Positions 22,758 through 31,749 of a stretch of 32,924 bases of DNA are shown in pieces. The position numbers were made by a program, and so were the translations under genes. The notes under the pieces were generated by a model. That model ran no database searches. It was not told where the DNA came from and saw only the letters and a program-made list of their open reading frames with translations. This stretch comes from Euprymna scolopes (Eukaryota > Mollusca > Cephalopoda > Sepiida > Sepiolidae), in the NCBI GenBank assembly GCA_024364805.1, contig CM044514.1, positions 44,587,586-44,620,509 of the forward strand, read 5' to 3'. Within the stretch, counting starts at the first letter, position 1. Each line of letters starts with the position of its first letter.

Positions 22758-23745
22758 CTCACTGTATGCTTATTTTGACGACAATTTATTTATTTTTATG
22801 GCGAGATTTCAATGAAATATTTTTATTACGAGAACGTTTTAAAAACTGAAACTTGGGGAATATTTATTATTTGGTGTTCAATATCTATTGTTAAAATTTC
22901 ATAAAAATCGAATATAATTAAATTTTACGAAAAATTTCCACTACCCTTTAAGCCAGTTTGCAGAAAACTAAATAGAACTAAATATAGCCCACATTCCATC
23001 CCCATACGCTTATCAGTTGTGTTCAAAATCATAATGATTTGTTAATTATGTTAAGAACGAATCATGTACATACATATATAAGTATATACGCATGCCTTAC
23101 TTTATATAATAAACAATAAGAAGCTTTGGACTATGCATTTTGTGACGTAATCAGATACGTCCTTTTGGTTGCTTAATTTCCATTATATTAAGACTAACAG
23201 ATCTACTCGGCATTTGCCCGGGCCCAAATTGTAGCATAATTTCTATCCTTTTTTCCTACACTATACCTCTTCCCCTCTCAGCCCTCACTTTCTTTTTCGT
23301 ACAGCCCATTCCTCTCTCTGGACATGTTCGCATATAACTCGAGTCGGCGTAAGTGAAATAACTCTGTAAAAAAAAAAAAAAAATCAGACCTACTACTCTT
23401 TACATGATTATAGTAATAGGTGTGTGTAGTATTAAATGATATCAAATTTCAATTTGGTCATTAAATAATCGATCTTGTTTTTTATTATTTTAGATATTAT
23501 ACATCCGTGGTTATGCTGATTAAAAAAATACCAACTTTGTGGGTTTGTGTTGTGTATTTTTCAAACTTTAGCTGGGCATACAAACTGTCTTTAATATAAT
23601 AGATGTTTTAATACAGGTTACGTAATATGTAAATGCGCCTAAATATTCAGTAATCCTTAACATTATCTAATTGTCTTCGATTTTGTATGACAAAAACACG
23701 AAGCTTTTTTAAATAAATAAATATCCTGTTTTGTTTTATTTTCAG
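22758..23745. other. Intron-like AT-rich DNA upstream of the ITIH-like exon
   Basis: AT-rich with no accepted exon. ACTCGGCATTTGCCCGGGCC near 23206 recalls the CCCGGCGTTGCCCG motif of the element at 29309. A poly-A run lies at 23369-23383. The last 40 bases form the polypyrimidine tract and acceptor of the exon. Confidence 0.45.
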
Positions 23746-23891
23746 AAACGGTCGACGCCACTCACATCACACGTCCTTCACCACTGACTGCTCACGTCTT
23801 ATATAAACCACTCACTAACGGAGATGTCCTCAACGGGGCGTTCGTCATCGAATACGAAGTTGATCGTCAATTCGACAGTGGAGAAATAATG
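23746..23891 (+). CDS. Exon of an inter-alpha-trypsin inhibitor heavy chain (ITIH)-like gene
   Basis: A T-rich tract ending TTTTATTTTCAG (AG at 23744-23745) precedes a stop-free 146-nt block. The block ends in ATG followed by the donor GTGAAT (GT at 23892-23893). The frame starts with the last two bases of a split codon (phase 1) and ends at a codon boundary. It reads TVDATHITRPSPLTAHVLYK, then PLTNGDV, then LNGAFVIEYEVDRQFDSGEIM. Vertebrate ITIH proteins have KAHVSFKP, a short spacer, LLNGDFTITYDVNRES and GNVQIVNGYFVHFFAP just before the vWA domain. The order and residues AHV-KP, LNG-F-I-Y-V-R and the G-ESI/V end agree. ITIH proteins are secreted; vertebrate members carry hyaluronan covalently. 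The Cys-containing spacer of vertebrate ITIH is shorter here. Neighbouring exons were not found in the window, so introns on both sides must be long. The block is less AT-rich than its surroundings, as expected for real coding DNA. Family call is by eye. Confidence 0.75.
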
Positions 23892-23969
23892 GTGAATCGC
23901 AGCTTATCAAAGAAAATACTATTGAAGTAGTGATTATAATGATGTTGCCAATGATGATGATGTCCTCCA

Positions 23970-24150
<181 letters not shown>

Positions 24151-24324
24151 AACAACTGTTACGAAAAAACAAAAAAAAAACAAAAACAAAAAAAAACAAA
24201 AACAAAAAAAAACACAAAAAAGAAAAGAAAATCCCAAAAAACAAAAAATAAAAACAAAACAGAATAACCATTAAATAAGAATCAAACTCAATGCATATGT
24301 TTTATAGTAGCAGAGCATATGAAG

Positions 24325-24475
24325 TATGCAATTTTGCTAAAACTCAAAGACTTAGAATTTTTTCATAACTTTCTTTTATTACATCGTAAATTTTCCCATT
24401 ACAGCTGTTTCGTGATCTTATTTTTTCACCGAGATCTTCCAGCCTATCAACTCGTCAGATGCAGTTTGCACGCTA
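24325..24475 (-). mobile_element. Inverted repeat unit R2, copy 1, with hammerhead-like motif
   Basis: On the + strand this copy reads TTTTGCTAAAACTCAAA, then TTTTTCATAACTTTCTTTT, then TTTCCCATTACAGCTGTTTC. 24619-24728 carries the same blocks in reverse complement. The functional sense of the embedded hammerhead-like motif is the minus strand. Probably terminal-repeat debris of a Penelope-like element. Confidence 0.6.
24395..24462 (-). ncRNA. Hammerhead-ribozyme-like motif 4
   Basis: On the minus strand GCAT precedes CTGACGA (24452-24458), fitting CTGANGA. Helix II could be GT(T)GAT with ATCAC, 5 bp with one bulge and a long loop. GAAAC (24407-24411) overlaps a fully self-complementary helix III, ACAGCTGT (24401-24408). 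ATGG follows as the helix I partner of CAT. All core boxes are present in order. Confidence 0.5.
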
Positions 24476-24586
24476 TTCAATATCGATCCGTAACAACGTG
24501 ATCATGGATTATTTTTTCCTAAAAAAAAAAAAGAAGTTGTATCAGGTTTTTATGATGTACGAACAGCATTTTAAAAATAACATTGG

Positions 24587-24647
24587 AAAAATCGCATCTA
24601 ATGAGTTGATAGGTTTCTAACCTATCAACTCATTAGATGCGATTTTT
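24587..24647. repeat. Perfect 29-bp hairpin with 3-nt loop
   Basis: 24587-24615 (AAAAATCGCATCTAATGAG...) is exactly complementary to 24619-24647, with TCT between. The arm contains GCATCTAATGAGTTGATAGG, related to the hammerhead 5' half seen in reverse at 24443-24462. It looks like a fold-back duplication of that segment. Confidence 0.95.
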
Positions 24648-24728
24648 TCAAATAAAATCACGAAACAGCTGGAATGGGAAAAAAAAAGTTATGAAAAATT
24701 GTTTGAGTTTTAGCAAAATTTTATAAAA
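24593..24728 (+). mobile_element. Inverted repeat unit R2, copy 2, with hammerhead-like remnant (motif 5)
   Basis: This is R2 in the orientation opposite to copy 1. The + strand contains CTAATGAGTTGATAGG, the hairpin, then AATCACGAAACAGCTGGAATGGG in two overlapping short blocks, then AAAGTTATGAAAAA and TTTGAGTTTTAGCAAAA. The 3' half of the hammerhead core (GAAAC with a near-palindromic helix III) is kept. The 5' half is altered, so it is a remnant. Confidence 0.5.
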
Positions 24729-24739
24729 ACTACTCACAC

Positions 24740-25280
24740 CTGAGAGTATCCTGTACCTCTACAATGCAACCATTCGCCCATGCATGGAGTATTGTGGCCA
24801 CATCTGGGCTGGTGCATCTACCACTAGTCTCTCCTTCTTGGATAGGGTCCCCAAAAGGGTCTTCAATCTAATAGGTCCATCTTTGTCAACTAGGCTCCAA
24901 CCTCTGTCCCATCGCCGCAATGGTACATCCCTGTGTTTTACAAGGATTTTAATGGAATTTTCTCTGATGAAGTCATTGCACTTGTGCCCCTTCGACGTAC
25001 ATATCTCCAACAAACCGCTTAGCAACAAAATCACACCCTTTCACTGTTGAGGTGCCTAAATGTCAGAAAATTTTCTACTCTAATAGTTTTTCCCGAGAAC
25101 GGCGAGACTTTGGAATTCCCTTCCTGCTACCCGTTTCCCAAACTGTACTGATATGCAGAAGGGCAAATGCAACGTAACCCAGCACAATAATATTTCTTAG
25201 GCATGATCCCAATTAGTAGTCCCTTACGTTCAAGTGGCATTATGCCTTGTTTGGGGTAAAGACGAGTAAAAAAAAAAGTG
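24740..25280 (+). mobile_element. LINE family A 3' end, jockey/CR1-type reverse transcriptase tail
   Basis: + strand translation gives LYLYNATIRPCMEYCGHIWA, GASTTSLSFLDRVPKRVFNL, IGPSLSTRLQPLSHRRNGTS, then in shifted frames a CPFDV/PFTVE-like block and a degraded RRDFGIPFLLP. These are the thumb and C-terminal segments of non-LTR reverse transcriptases. The 3' UTR ends GGCATTATGCCTTGTTTGGG and an A tail (25269-25278), as in the copy at 16465-16970. It is 5'-truncated. Confidence 0.82.
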
Positions 25281-25377
25281 ACTAAAACGTTCTGGATACA
25301 ATCTACAAGGCATCCATTTTGGTAGATTAGTAAATTTTCAAAGCTGTAGATGATGAAAAAAAGTGTAACAAATTAGC

Positions 25378-25973
25378 ACTTGTGCACTACTCGGATGGAT
25401 TCACATTTTAGTTAGGGGATTGCATAGCAGGGGCAGACAAATGCAACTACAGATCGAAAATACCTGCGTGTTTTTTTGTTTTTTTTTTAATAATGCGTTT
25501 TTATTTTGTTCGTAAAGTTTTTAAAAATAAATATAAGAAACTTAGAATAACACAAAACTGAGTGTTTTTTGTTTTAACAAAGTAGACTTAAAAATTTTTT
25601 TTAATAAATCATAAACATAAAGTTTTTGTAACCCATTTTTTGAATAAAGATATAAAAAAAACTTATAATTACACAATACTGAATTTTTACTCCAGAAATG
25701 TCTTACAAAAACTTTATCTTCATATTTTAAGAAAATTAAAAATGAAAATTGTCTATTTTGTTTTTAAAAAAAGAAAGAAGGAAAACTAAGTTTCTTATAT
25801 TTATTAAAAAAACATCATAACCCCCCCCAAAAAAACACACACGCACACAATAAAAAGCACGCATTTATTTTCGATTCGGTCTTGAAATTGCATTTGGCTG
25901 TCCCTACTATGCACTCTGCCCATGTCCCAACTGAAAACCCCAAAAAGTGGATCCGTCCGAGTAGTGCACAAGT
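25378..25973. mobile_element. 596-bp foldback element with long inverted repeats
   Basis: The ends are an exact 18-bp inverted repeat, ACTTGTGCACTACTCGGA at 25378-25395 and its complement at 25956-25973. Inward the arms remain recognisable but diverged: GGATTCACATTTT with AAAAAGTGGATCC, ACAAATGCAA with TTGCATTTGG, GATCGAAAATA with TATTTTCGATTC, and AATAAATATAAGAAACTTAG with its complement near 25790. The centre carries AAAGTTTTTGTAA and its complement. No coding capacity and no clear target-site duplication. It is a MITE/foldback-type element of unassigned class. Confidence 0.8.
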
Positions 25974-26029
25974 ACCATAAATGTACATGTGTTCAAATAT
26001 AGTTGATATATAAATATTATTTGCATTAA

Positions 26030-26965
26030 ATTTGGTTGTTTTATTTTACGGTATCTAAAACCTTTTTTATATTATTTAATACCACATACGGTCGTTTTGG
26101 AAAACATTTTTATGCTCAAAGATATTTATATTCATGGAGTTTGGTTTAGTTGTCTTGCAGCATATCAAGCTTTTTTTAAAAATGTTATTTGATGCTAAAT
26201 CCGACCATTTTAGTAAAGTTTTTTTATGCTAAAAATACTTCATGGCTTCAAATATTTACTCATGATGTTTAGTTTGGTTGTTTTGTTTTACAACATATAA
26301 ATCCTTATTTAATGCAAAATCTGGTCATTTTTATTTAATGCAAAATCTGGTCATTTTTATTTAATGCAAAATCTTGTCATTTTTATTTAATACAACATCT
26401 GGACATTTTTATTTAATGTAAAATCTGGACATTTTTATTTAATGCAAAATCTGGTCATTTTTATTTGATGTAAAATCTGGACATTTTTATTTAATGCAAA
26501 ATCTGGTCATTTTTATTTAATAAAAACTCTGGTCATTTTTATTTGATGTAAAATCTGGACATTTTTATTTAATGCAAAATCTGGTCATTTTTATTTAATG
26601 CAAAATCTGGTCATTTTTATTTAATGCAAAATCTGGTCATTTTTATTTGATGTAAAATCTGGACATTTTTATTTAATGTAAAATCTGGTCATTTTTATTT
26701 AATGCAAAACTGGTCATTTTTATTTAATGCAAAATCTGGTCATTTTTATTTAATGCAAAATCTGGTCATTTTTATTTGATGTAAAATCTGGACATTTTTA
26801 TTTAATGTAAAATCTGGACATTTTTATTTAATGTAAAATCTGGACATTTTTATTTAATGCAAAACCTGGTCATTTTTATTTAATGCAAAATCTGGTCATT
26901 TTGGTAAACGTTTTCATACTTCAAGTTTATGTATAAATATTTATTCACAATGTTTAGATTGGCTG
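26030..26965. repeat. SINE-tail-derived satellite with a 26-bp minisatellite core
   Basis: 26030-26310 holds about three units of 90-125 bp, each with TTTGGTTGTTTTNTTTTAC, CATATCAA, TTATTTAATG and ATCTGGTCATTTT-like words. These match the 3' part of the SINE at 6520-6801. 26311-26900 is then a tandem array of about 22-23 copies of a 26-bp unit close to TTATTTAATGCAAAATCTGG followed by TCATTT. Variant units (GATGTAAAATCTGGACA) recur in an ordered way. The array closes with one longer unit (26880-26965). Confidence 0.9.
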
Positions 26966-27912
26966 TTTTGCAGAGGAAACTACTTGTTTTTTTTTGGTTT
27001 TGTATAACATGCTTGGGTTTTGCAAAGAGAAATAAAAACAAACAATAACATCAAGGTTTGGCGCATTTCAGTCAGGAAGCCGATATCTTTAACCAACCTG
27101 ATTCGTTAGCATTAGTTAAGTTGAATTTAACAGACTCACATATTATTAAATTTCAAAGAATTAAAATTATTAAAGTTCTGACACAATGTATAGGATGACC
27201 TCATAAATCATTCGATAAATTCAAATTAGCGGAAGCAAATGCCATATTATTTACATATAATTTTATGTCTACATATTTTTTAAGATTTAACGTTCAACAT
27301 TTAATGACACTATAAAAATAAAACTGTTATATTTCCAAGAAACCCGAGACACAAATATGAAAATTATTTGTAAAAAAACAAACAAACAAAAAACGAATAT
27401 TTTATTTCACTACATTGGTCTCGTATAAATAATAAATGATAATAATTTGTGCTTATCTGGACATTTTACTGAAATTTCGTGGCTTATCCGTGCGTTAATA
27501 TTTCTAGGCGTTTATATATACAAGGTGTGTCAAAAATACCAATTTATTTTGAAACATAAATTTATATAAAAATAGATGGTTAATTTTGAGACTACCCGCT
27601 ATTTAAATAAGAAATCTTAGCCCTCGGATCAAGATCAAAGTATAGTATCTGTTTAGATGCTACACTTCAAGTTTTTGTTTTTTGCTAAGTGGAGGAGTAA
27701 TACTTCACGACTGAGACAATTTCTATTTTTGTTCCTTTTCTCTATATTAAACAACGACCCTGGGGTCAAACTCTACCCTCGTAGGGAGGCAAAATAAATA
27801 GAAACAAATATATTCTTTAAAAGATCCTTCTATTTTGAATCGGTTCGATTTCGGTATTCTATCTAAACAACCAATTTTGAAAAGCAATCTTTTACATTTG
27901 TATTTTTCTGTA

Positions 27913-27913
<1 letters not shown>
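26966..27913. other. Unassigned DNA with a possible mariner-type end
   Basis: Near 27520 TATATATACAAGGTGTGTCA followed by AAAAT resembles a mariner/Tc1 terminal repeat next to a TA target, but no second end was found. 27705-27800 shares AACGACCCTGGGGTCAAACTC and TACCCTCGTAGGGAGGCAA-type words with 28976-29095. Confidence 0.35.
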
Positions 27914-27981
<68 letters not shown>

Positions 27982-28482
27982 AAATGATGCTTCAGTAATT
28001 ACTATTTCTATACGAAATTAGTATGATTTAAAATTCTTTTTCTATCTATAATTATTATTTAAAAATATTTTCTAGATGTAGATATTATTATTATTGTTAT
28101 TATTATTATTATTATTAATAAACATTTTTTTCTGAATATAGATATTATCATTATTATTTAAAATTAGTTTTCTATATGTAAATATTATTATTTCACATTT
28201 TTTTTAAATATATAATTATAAATATTTTAAATTCATATTCCACGTATAATTATACTATTTTAAATTCATATTCCATGTATAATTATAATCATTTTTACTA
28301 TATGAAATTATTATTTAAATTTCGTTTTCATACATAATGATTATTTACAATTCTTTTTAATATATAGTTATTAACATTTAGAATTATTTTTCAATATATA
28401 ATTATTATTGACATGATGAATGTATATTTTTGAGATGAGGAGTTATAATTATTTTTTGTATCATTTCTTTCTTTTATTTCAT

Positions 28483-28521
28483 AACGTTTCGGTCGATGTA
28501 ACCTCCGATGATCTTCAGGTG
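28483..28521 (-). ncRNA. Hammerhead-ribozyme-like motif 6
   Basis: Minus strand CTGAAGA (28512-28518), then a helix II formed by (A/G)TCG with CGAC and a GAGGTTACAT loop, then GAAAC (28486-28490) and GTT. It is the left arm of an inverted pair with motif 7. Helix III would be only ACGT, as in dimer-type Penelope hammerheads. Confidence 0.5.
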
Positions 28522-28653
28522 CATTCAGATTGGATGGTATTGATGAATAGTGAAAAATGTTTAGTTTATTTATTTCTTTTTTTCAATATTAACCAATAAC
28601 ATCCAGTCTGAATACACCTGAAGATGGTCGGAGGTTACATCAACCGAAACGTT
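28483..28653. repeat. Inverted repeat with 56-nt arms
   Basis: 28483-28538 is complementary to 28598-28653, with roughly 49 of 56 positions matching by eye. A 59-nt spacer separates the arms. Each arm holds one hammerhead-like core on the strand that reads outward. A transcript across it would form a long hairpin. Confidence 0.85.
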
Positions 28654-28656
28654 GCG
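28615..28656 (+). ncRNA. Hammerhead-ribozyme-like motif 7
   Basis: CTGAAGA (28618-28624), helix II GGT with ACC and a long GGAGGTTACAT-containing loop, GAAAC (28646-28650), then GTT. Same family as motifs 3 and 6. Helix I is short. Confidence 0.5.
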
Positions 28657-28975
28657 AAAAAAAAAGAAAAAGATGAGAATCATAGTTGGCATAATTCAAA
28701 AAATAATTATTTAAAATCATTTTCAATATAAAATTATTATTTTTAAAATTCTATTTTACTATATAATTGTTATCATTTAATTTTTTTAATATATAATTAT
28801 TATTATTTCAAATTCGATTTCACTATATAATTATTATTAAATATTTTTTAATATAATCATTATTTTTAAAACATTGTTTCATATACAATTATTATTTAAA
28901 ATAAGTTTTTCATATATAATGATAATTATTACTAAAATTGTTATTTTGTATCTAATAATTATATAAAATTATTTT

Positions 28976-29095
28976 CTAGATATGAAATCCTTCATGACTG
29001 ATACATGCCTCTTTTTGGGGAGCTGGTTTTCCCCCACATTAAAAACCGACCTTGTGTCTAATTCTACCATCGTGGGAAGACAACTAAAAATATAG
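28976..29095. repeat. Dispersed module R3 next to (ATT)n
   Basis: Contains GAGCTGGTTTTCCCCCACAT, TAAAAACCGACCTTGTGTC and TTCTACCATCGTGGGAAGAC. A diverged relative lies at 27705-27800. Both sit near (ATT)n tracts, so the module may be a SINE body with an ATT-type tail. Confidence 0.5.
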
Positions 29096-29096
29096 A

Positions 29097-29165
<69 letters not shown>

Positions 29166-29308
29166 ACATTAGTTTTCTATATTTAAATATTATTTGAATT
29201 TTTTTTCAATATATAAATATTATCATTAAACATTTTTCAACATTATGCAAATTAAATATTCTATAAATAATTGTTATTATTTCAACTTTTTGTTCTATAT
29301 ATAATTAC

Positions 29309-29944
29309 TAGCGAGGGGTACCCGGCGTTGCCCGAGTGTTTGTAGGTATGTATGAAAAAAAAACAGGTGCCCGTGAAAAAAAAAACGAAGCGCAGTTACG
29401 ACGCGCAGTTGGAAAATAGTAAAGTGTGAAAAAAAAAACAGGTGCGCGTTTTTGATTGACGTGACGGCGATAGGTACTTAGCAGTTAGCACTTTGTGCGG
29501 GACAGTTTTTAATGAGGTCAATAAATCGGTTTGTTTGTTTTTAAAAACCCGCTCCCCCGTCTGATATGACGAAGTCGACATTGACCAAACGTTCACTGGC
29601 TCTGGGCCCGTGATTAGAGTCGCGTTTCGCTTTTTGTTTATACCGAAAACCGAATGTAACGCGTGCCGATGCGGGAAATGTGGAATAATTAACGTTTTAA
29701 AGTGAATAAAATTAAATAAACAGGCGAGCTCCGTGGTTAAGTGTGAGATATTATTTATATTTATATTTATAGATGATATAAAAAGTTTATAGAAGTTGTG
29801 AAGCGAGCGAGCGCTTCTCTGAAAGAAGCCTTTTGTGGACATCGAGGAAAAGCGTACATACATACATACATACATACATACATACATACATACATACATA
29901 CATACATACACACATACATACATTTTCGCTTTTATATTTATAGA
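29309..29944. mobile_element. GC-richer dispersed element with CCCGGCGTTGCCCG motif
   Basis: It begins TACTAGCGAGGGGTACCCGG, continues CGTTGCCCGAGTG, and ends CATTTTCGCTTTTATATTTA then TAGATT. It contains a repeated AAAAAAACAGGTGC(G/C)CGT word near 29360 and 29440, and a (CATA)n tract at 29856-29920. The CCCGGCGTTGCCCGGGT signature recurs in repeats of many invertebrates; I cannot assign its class. Ends resemble those of the element at 17905-18848. A 175-codon minus-strand frame has no recognised domain. Confidence 0.7.
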
Positions 29945-30482
29945 TTAAGATTATTTAAATAAATTCTCTCTTTACAATTATTATTTAATATCTTTTTTTT
30001 CTACATATACCTATTATTAGTAAATTTACTAATATACAAGTAATAATTTAATTTTCAATGTATAATTATGATTAAAATATTTTTCTATATAAATAGTAAT
30101 GATTTAAAATTGTTTTTCTGCATATACTTATTATTTTAAATTCAATTTCTCTCTATATATTTTACTATTTATAATCATGTTTCTATATATAATTATTATT
30201 ACTTAATTTTTAATATATGTTTATTATTATTTAAAATATTTTAATATAATTATTATTTGAAATTATTTTTTAATATATAATTATTATCATTTGAAATTAT
30301 TTTTGCATACAATTATTATTTGAAATGCTTTTTTTATATATAATAATTACTATTTAAAAATCTTTTTTATATAATTACTATTTATTTTTTTTATATATAA
30401 TAATAATTATTATTTAATTCTTTCTATGTATAAGGTATATATTATTTGAAAATACTTGTTCAATATACTATTATTATTATTA

Positions 30483-30537
<55 letters not shown>

Positions 30538-30540
30538 AAA

Positions 30541-30870
30541 TATTTTTCATAATTATCATTAAAATTCCTTTTCATATATAATTATTACCATTTAAAATTG
30601 TCTTTGTAAAGCCCTTTAAATAATAATTGTTTCAAATTAGTTTTTATTAGGAATCTTACGTTTAAAGAATATAGAAGCTCTATGCTTAGTCATCATACAA
30701 TAAAAATAGCTTAAACGCTGATTGTTTCTTTTTTACTTAATTTCAATAGAAACTGTTATAATTATTTCAAAGCCATTTTATAAAAATTATTGGTTCTGAA
30801 GTAAATCTTGTTGGAAACAAATCTAAAATAAATTTTGTTGTAACTTACAAATATGTAAGACCTAATATTT
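30541..30870. other. AT-rich DNA without a recognised feature
   Basis: The A/T repeat field fades out here; 30620-30850 is unique-looking AT-rich sequence. Confidence 0.45.
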
Positions 30871-30898
30871 ATGTGTGTGTGTGTGTGTGTGTGTGTGT
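30871..30898. repeat. (TG)n microsatellite
   Basis: About 13 TG units, at the start of a longer open frame. Confidence 0.95.
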
Positions 30899-30920
30899 TT
30901 CTGTATGTGGGTATGTTTGT

Positions 30921-31241
30921 ATGTGCTCTATAAAAAGTTTAGATAATTTACATAAAAATGTAAAAGTTTATTCCCATGCAAAATTAACTGGCAGAGTAGG
31001 GCATAATGGAAATAGTGTCGAATCTTTAAGTGCACCCCAAGGCAGCTTTGAAGATATTTTGTCAGGGGGATCAAATTTTTCAGCCATGATATGGAAAGAA
31101 AACACTAGAAATTTTAATGCATTTTTTTCCGCTTGGCATTTTCTTTCAAAATTAATTGACGTTTATTCTAAAGCTTCTTTAAGGCAAGAAACTCAAAAAG
31201 GGGTTTTAGTAGTGCTTTGGGTCATTTTTAATTATATTTGA
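30921..31241 (+). CDS. Unrecognised 106-codon open frame (doubtful)
   Basis: Starting from the ATG at 30921, after the TG repeat, the frame reads MCSIKSLDNLHKNVKVYSHA, then KLTGRVGHNGNSVESLSAPQ, then blocks with GSFEDILSGG and FNAFFSAWHFLSKLIDVYSK, and stops at 31239-31241. It is less AT-rich than its surroundings and has mixed, protein-like composition. I see no signal peptide, membrane span or known motif. It may be an exon, transposon coding debris or chance. No splice sites stand out. Confidence 0.2.
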   Translation: MCSIKSLDNLHKNVKVYSHAKLTGRVGHNGNSVESLSAPQGSFEDILSGGSNFSAMIWKENTRNFNAFFSAWHFLSKLIDVYSKASLRQETQKGVLVVLWVIFNYI

Positions 31242-31349
31242 GCTCTATATAATGGCAATAAATGTCGCATAAGAGTTTTATATTTAAGTGGTATACAGTA
31301 AGCCAAAAATATAGGGACCTCAACAGTGAAGAAGTAGAATTTTGCTGCG

Positions 31350-31350
<1 letters not shown>

Positions 31351-31381
<31 letters not shown>

Positions 31382-31500
31382 CATAAAATAACAATATATA
31401 TATATAGATAAAATAACAATATATATATATATACATAAAATAACAATATATATATATATATATATATATACATAAAATAACAATGTATATATACATAACA
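31351..31500. repeat. (TA)n/CATAAAATAACAA compound minisatellite
   Basis: CATAAAATAACAA or GATAAAATAACAA recurs near 31379, 31406, 31432 and 31470, each separated by (TA)n of varying length. YIYI-type open frames on the minus strand are artefacts. Confidence 0.92.
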
Positions 31501-31543
31501 AAAAATAAAAAAGAAACAATAACAATAACTGTAAAATTATCTA

Positions 31544-31625
31544 GGACTTCGTGGCGTAACGGATAACACACAAGACTATAATGCATATGGTCTAAGGTTC
31601 GATTCCTAGAAACAGTCAAACTACG

Positions 31626-31660
<35 letters not shown>
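31544..31660 (+). mobile_element. tRNA-derived SINE with (TA)n tail
   Basis: GTGGCGTAACGGATAAC (31551-31567) fits an A box and GGTTCGATTCC (31596-31606) is a perfect B box at tRNA spacing. GACTT at the start pairs only partly with the AACAGTC at 31611-31617, so the acceptor stem is decayed. The anticodon arm is not clean. A (TA)n tail follows at 31629-31658. It reads as a short SINE rather than a working tRNA gene. Confidence 0.6.
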
Positions 31661-31661
<1 letters not shown>

Positions 31662-31749
31662 TTAAATGTTTTTTATTGATTTAGATGAAAGCGATCCATT
31701 TTGATGGTAATGTAGGTGTGATAAATGGAAAGAATTTTTTGCATTTATA

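Larger units (their letters stand above)
27914..30540. repeat. Degenerate A/T repeat field with (ATT)n blocks
   Basis: Pure (ATT)n runs lie near 27914-27982, 28081-28117, 29096-29164 and 30471-30537. Between them a loose 30-40 bp theme, TATATAATTATTATTTAAAA plus ATTNTTTTT, repeats dozens of times. The field is interrupted by the inverted hammerhead-like pair (28483-28653), a less AT-rich module (28976-29095) and the element at 29309-29944. The poly-Asn open frame here is an artefact. Confidence 0.85.

Noticed and set aside
27520-27600. A second mariner or MITE starting at ACAAGGTGTGTCAAAAAT
   Set aside because: Only one end resembles a terminal repeat; no inverted partner was found in the window.
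29396-29923. 175-codon minus-strand frame
   Set aside because: It lies within the dispersed element at 29309-29944 and its start is translated (CATA)n; no recognisable domain.
31544-31620. Working tRNA gene
   Set aside because: A and B boxes are good, but the acceptor and anticodon stems do not pair properly and a (TA)n tail follows, as in a SINE.
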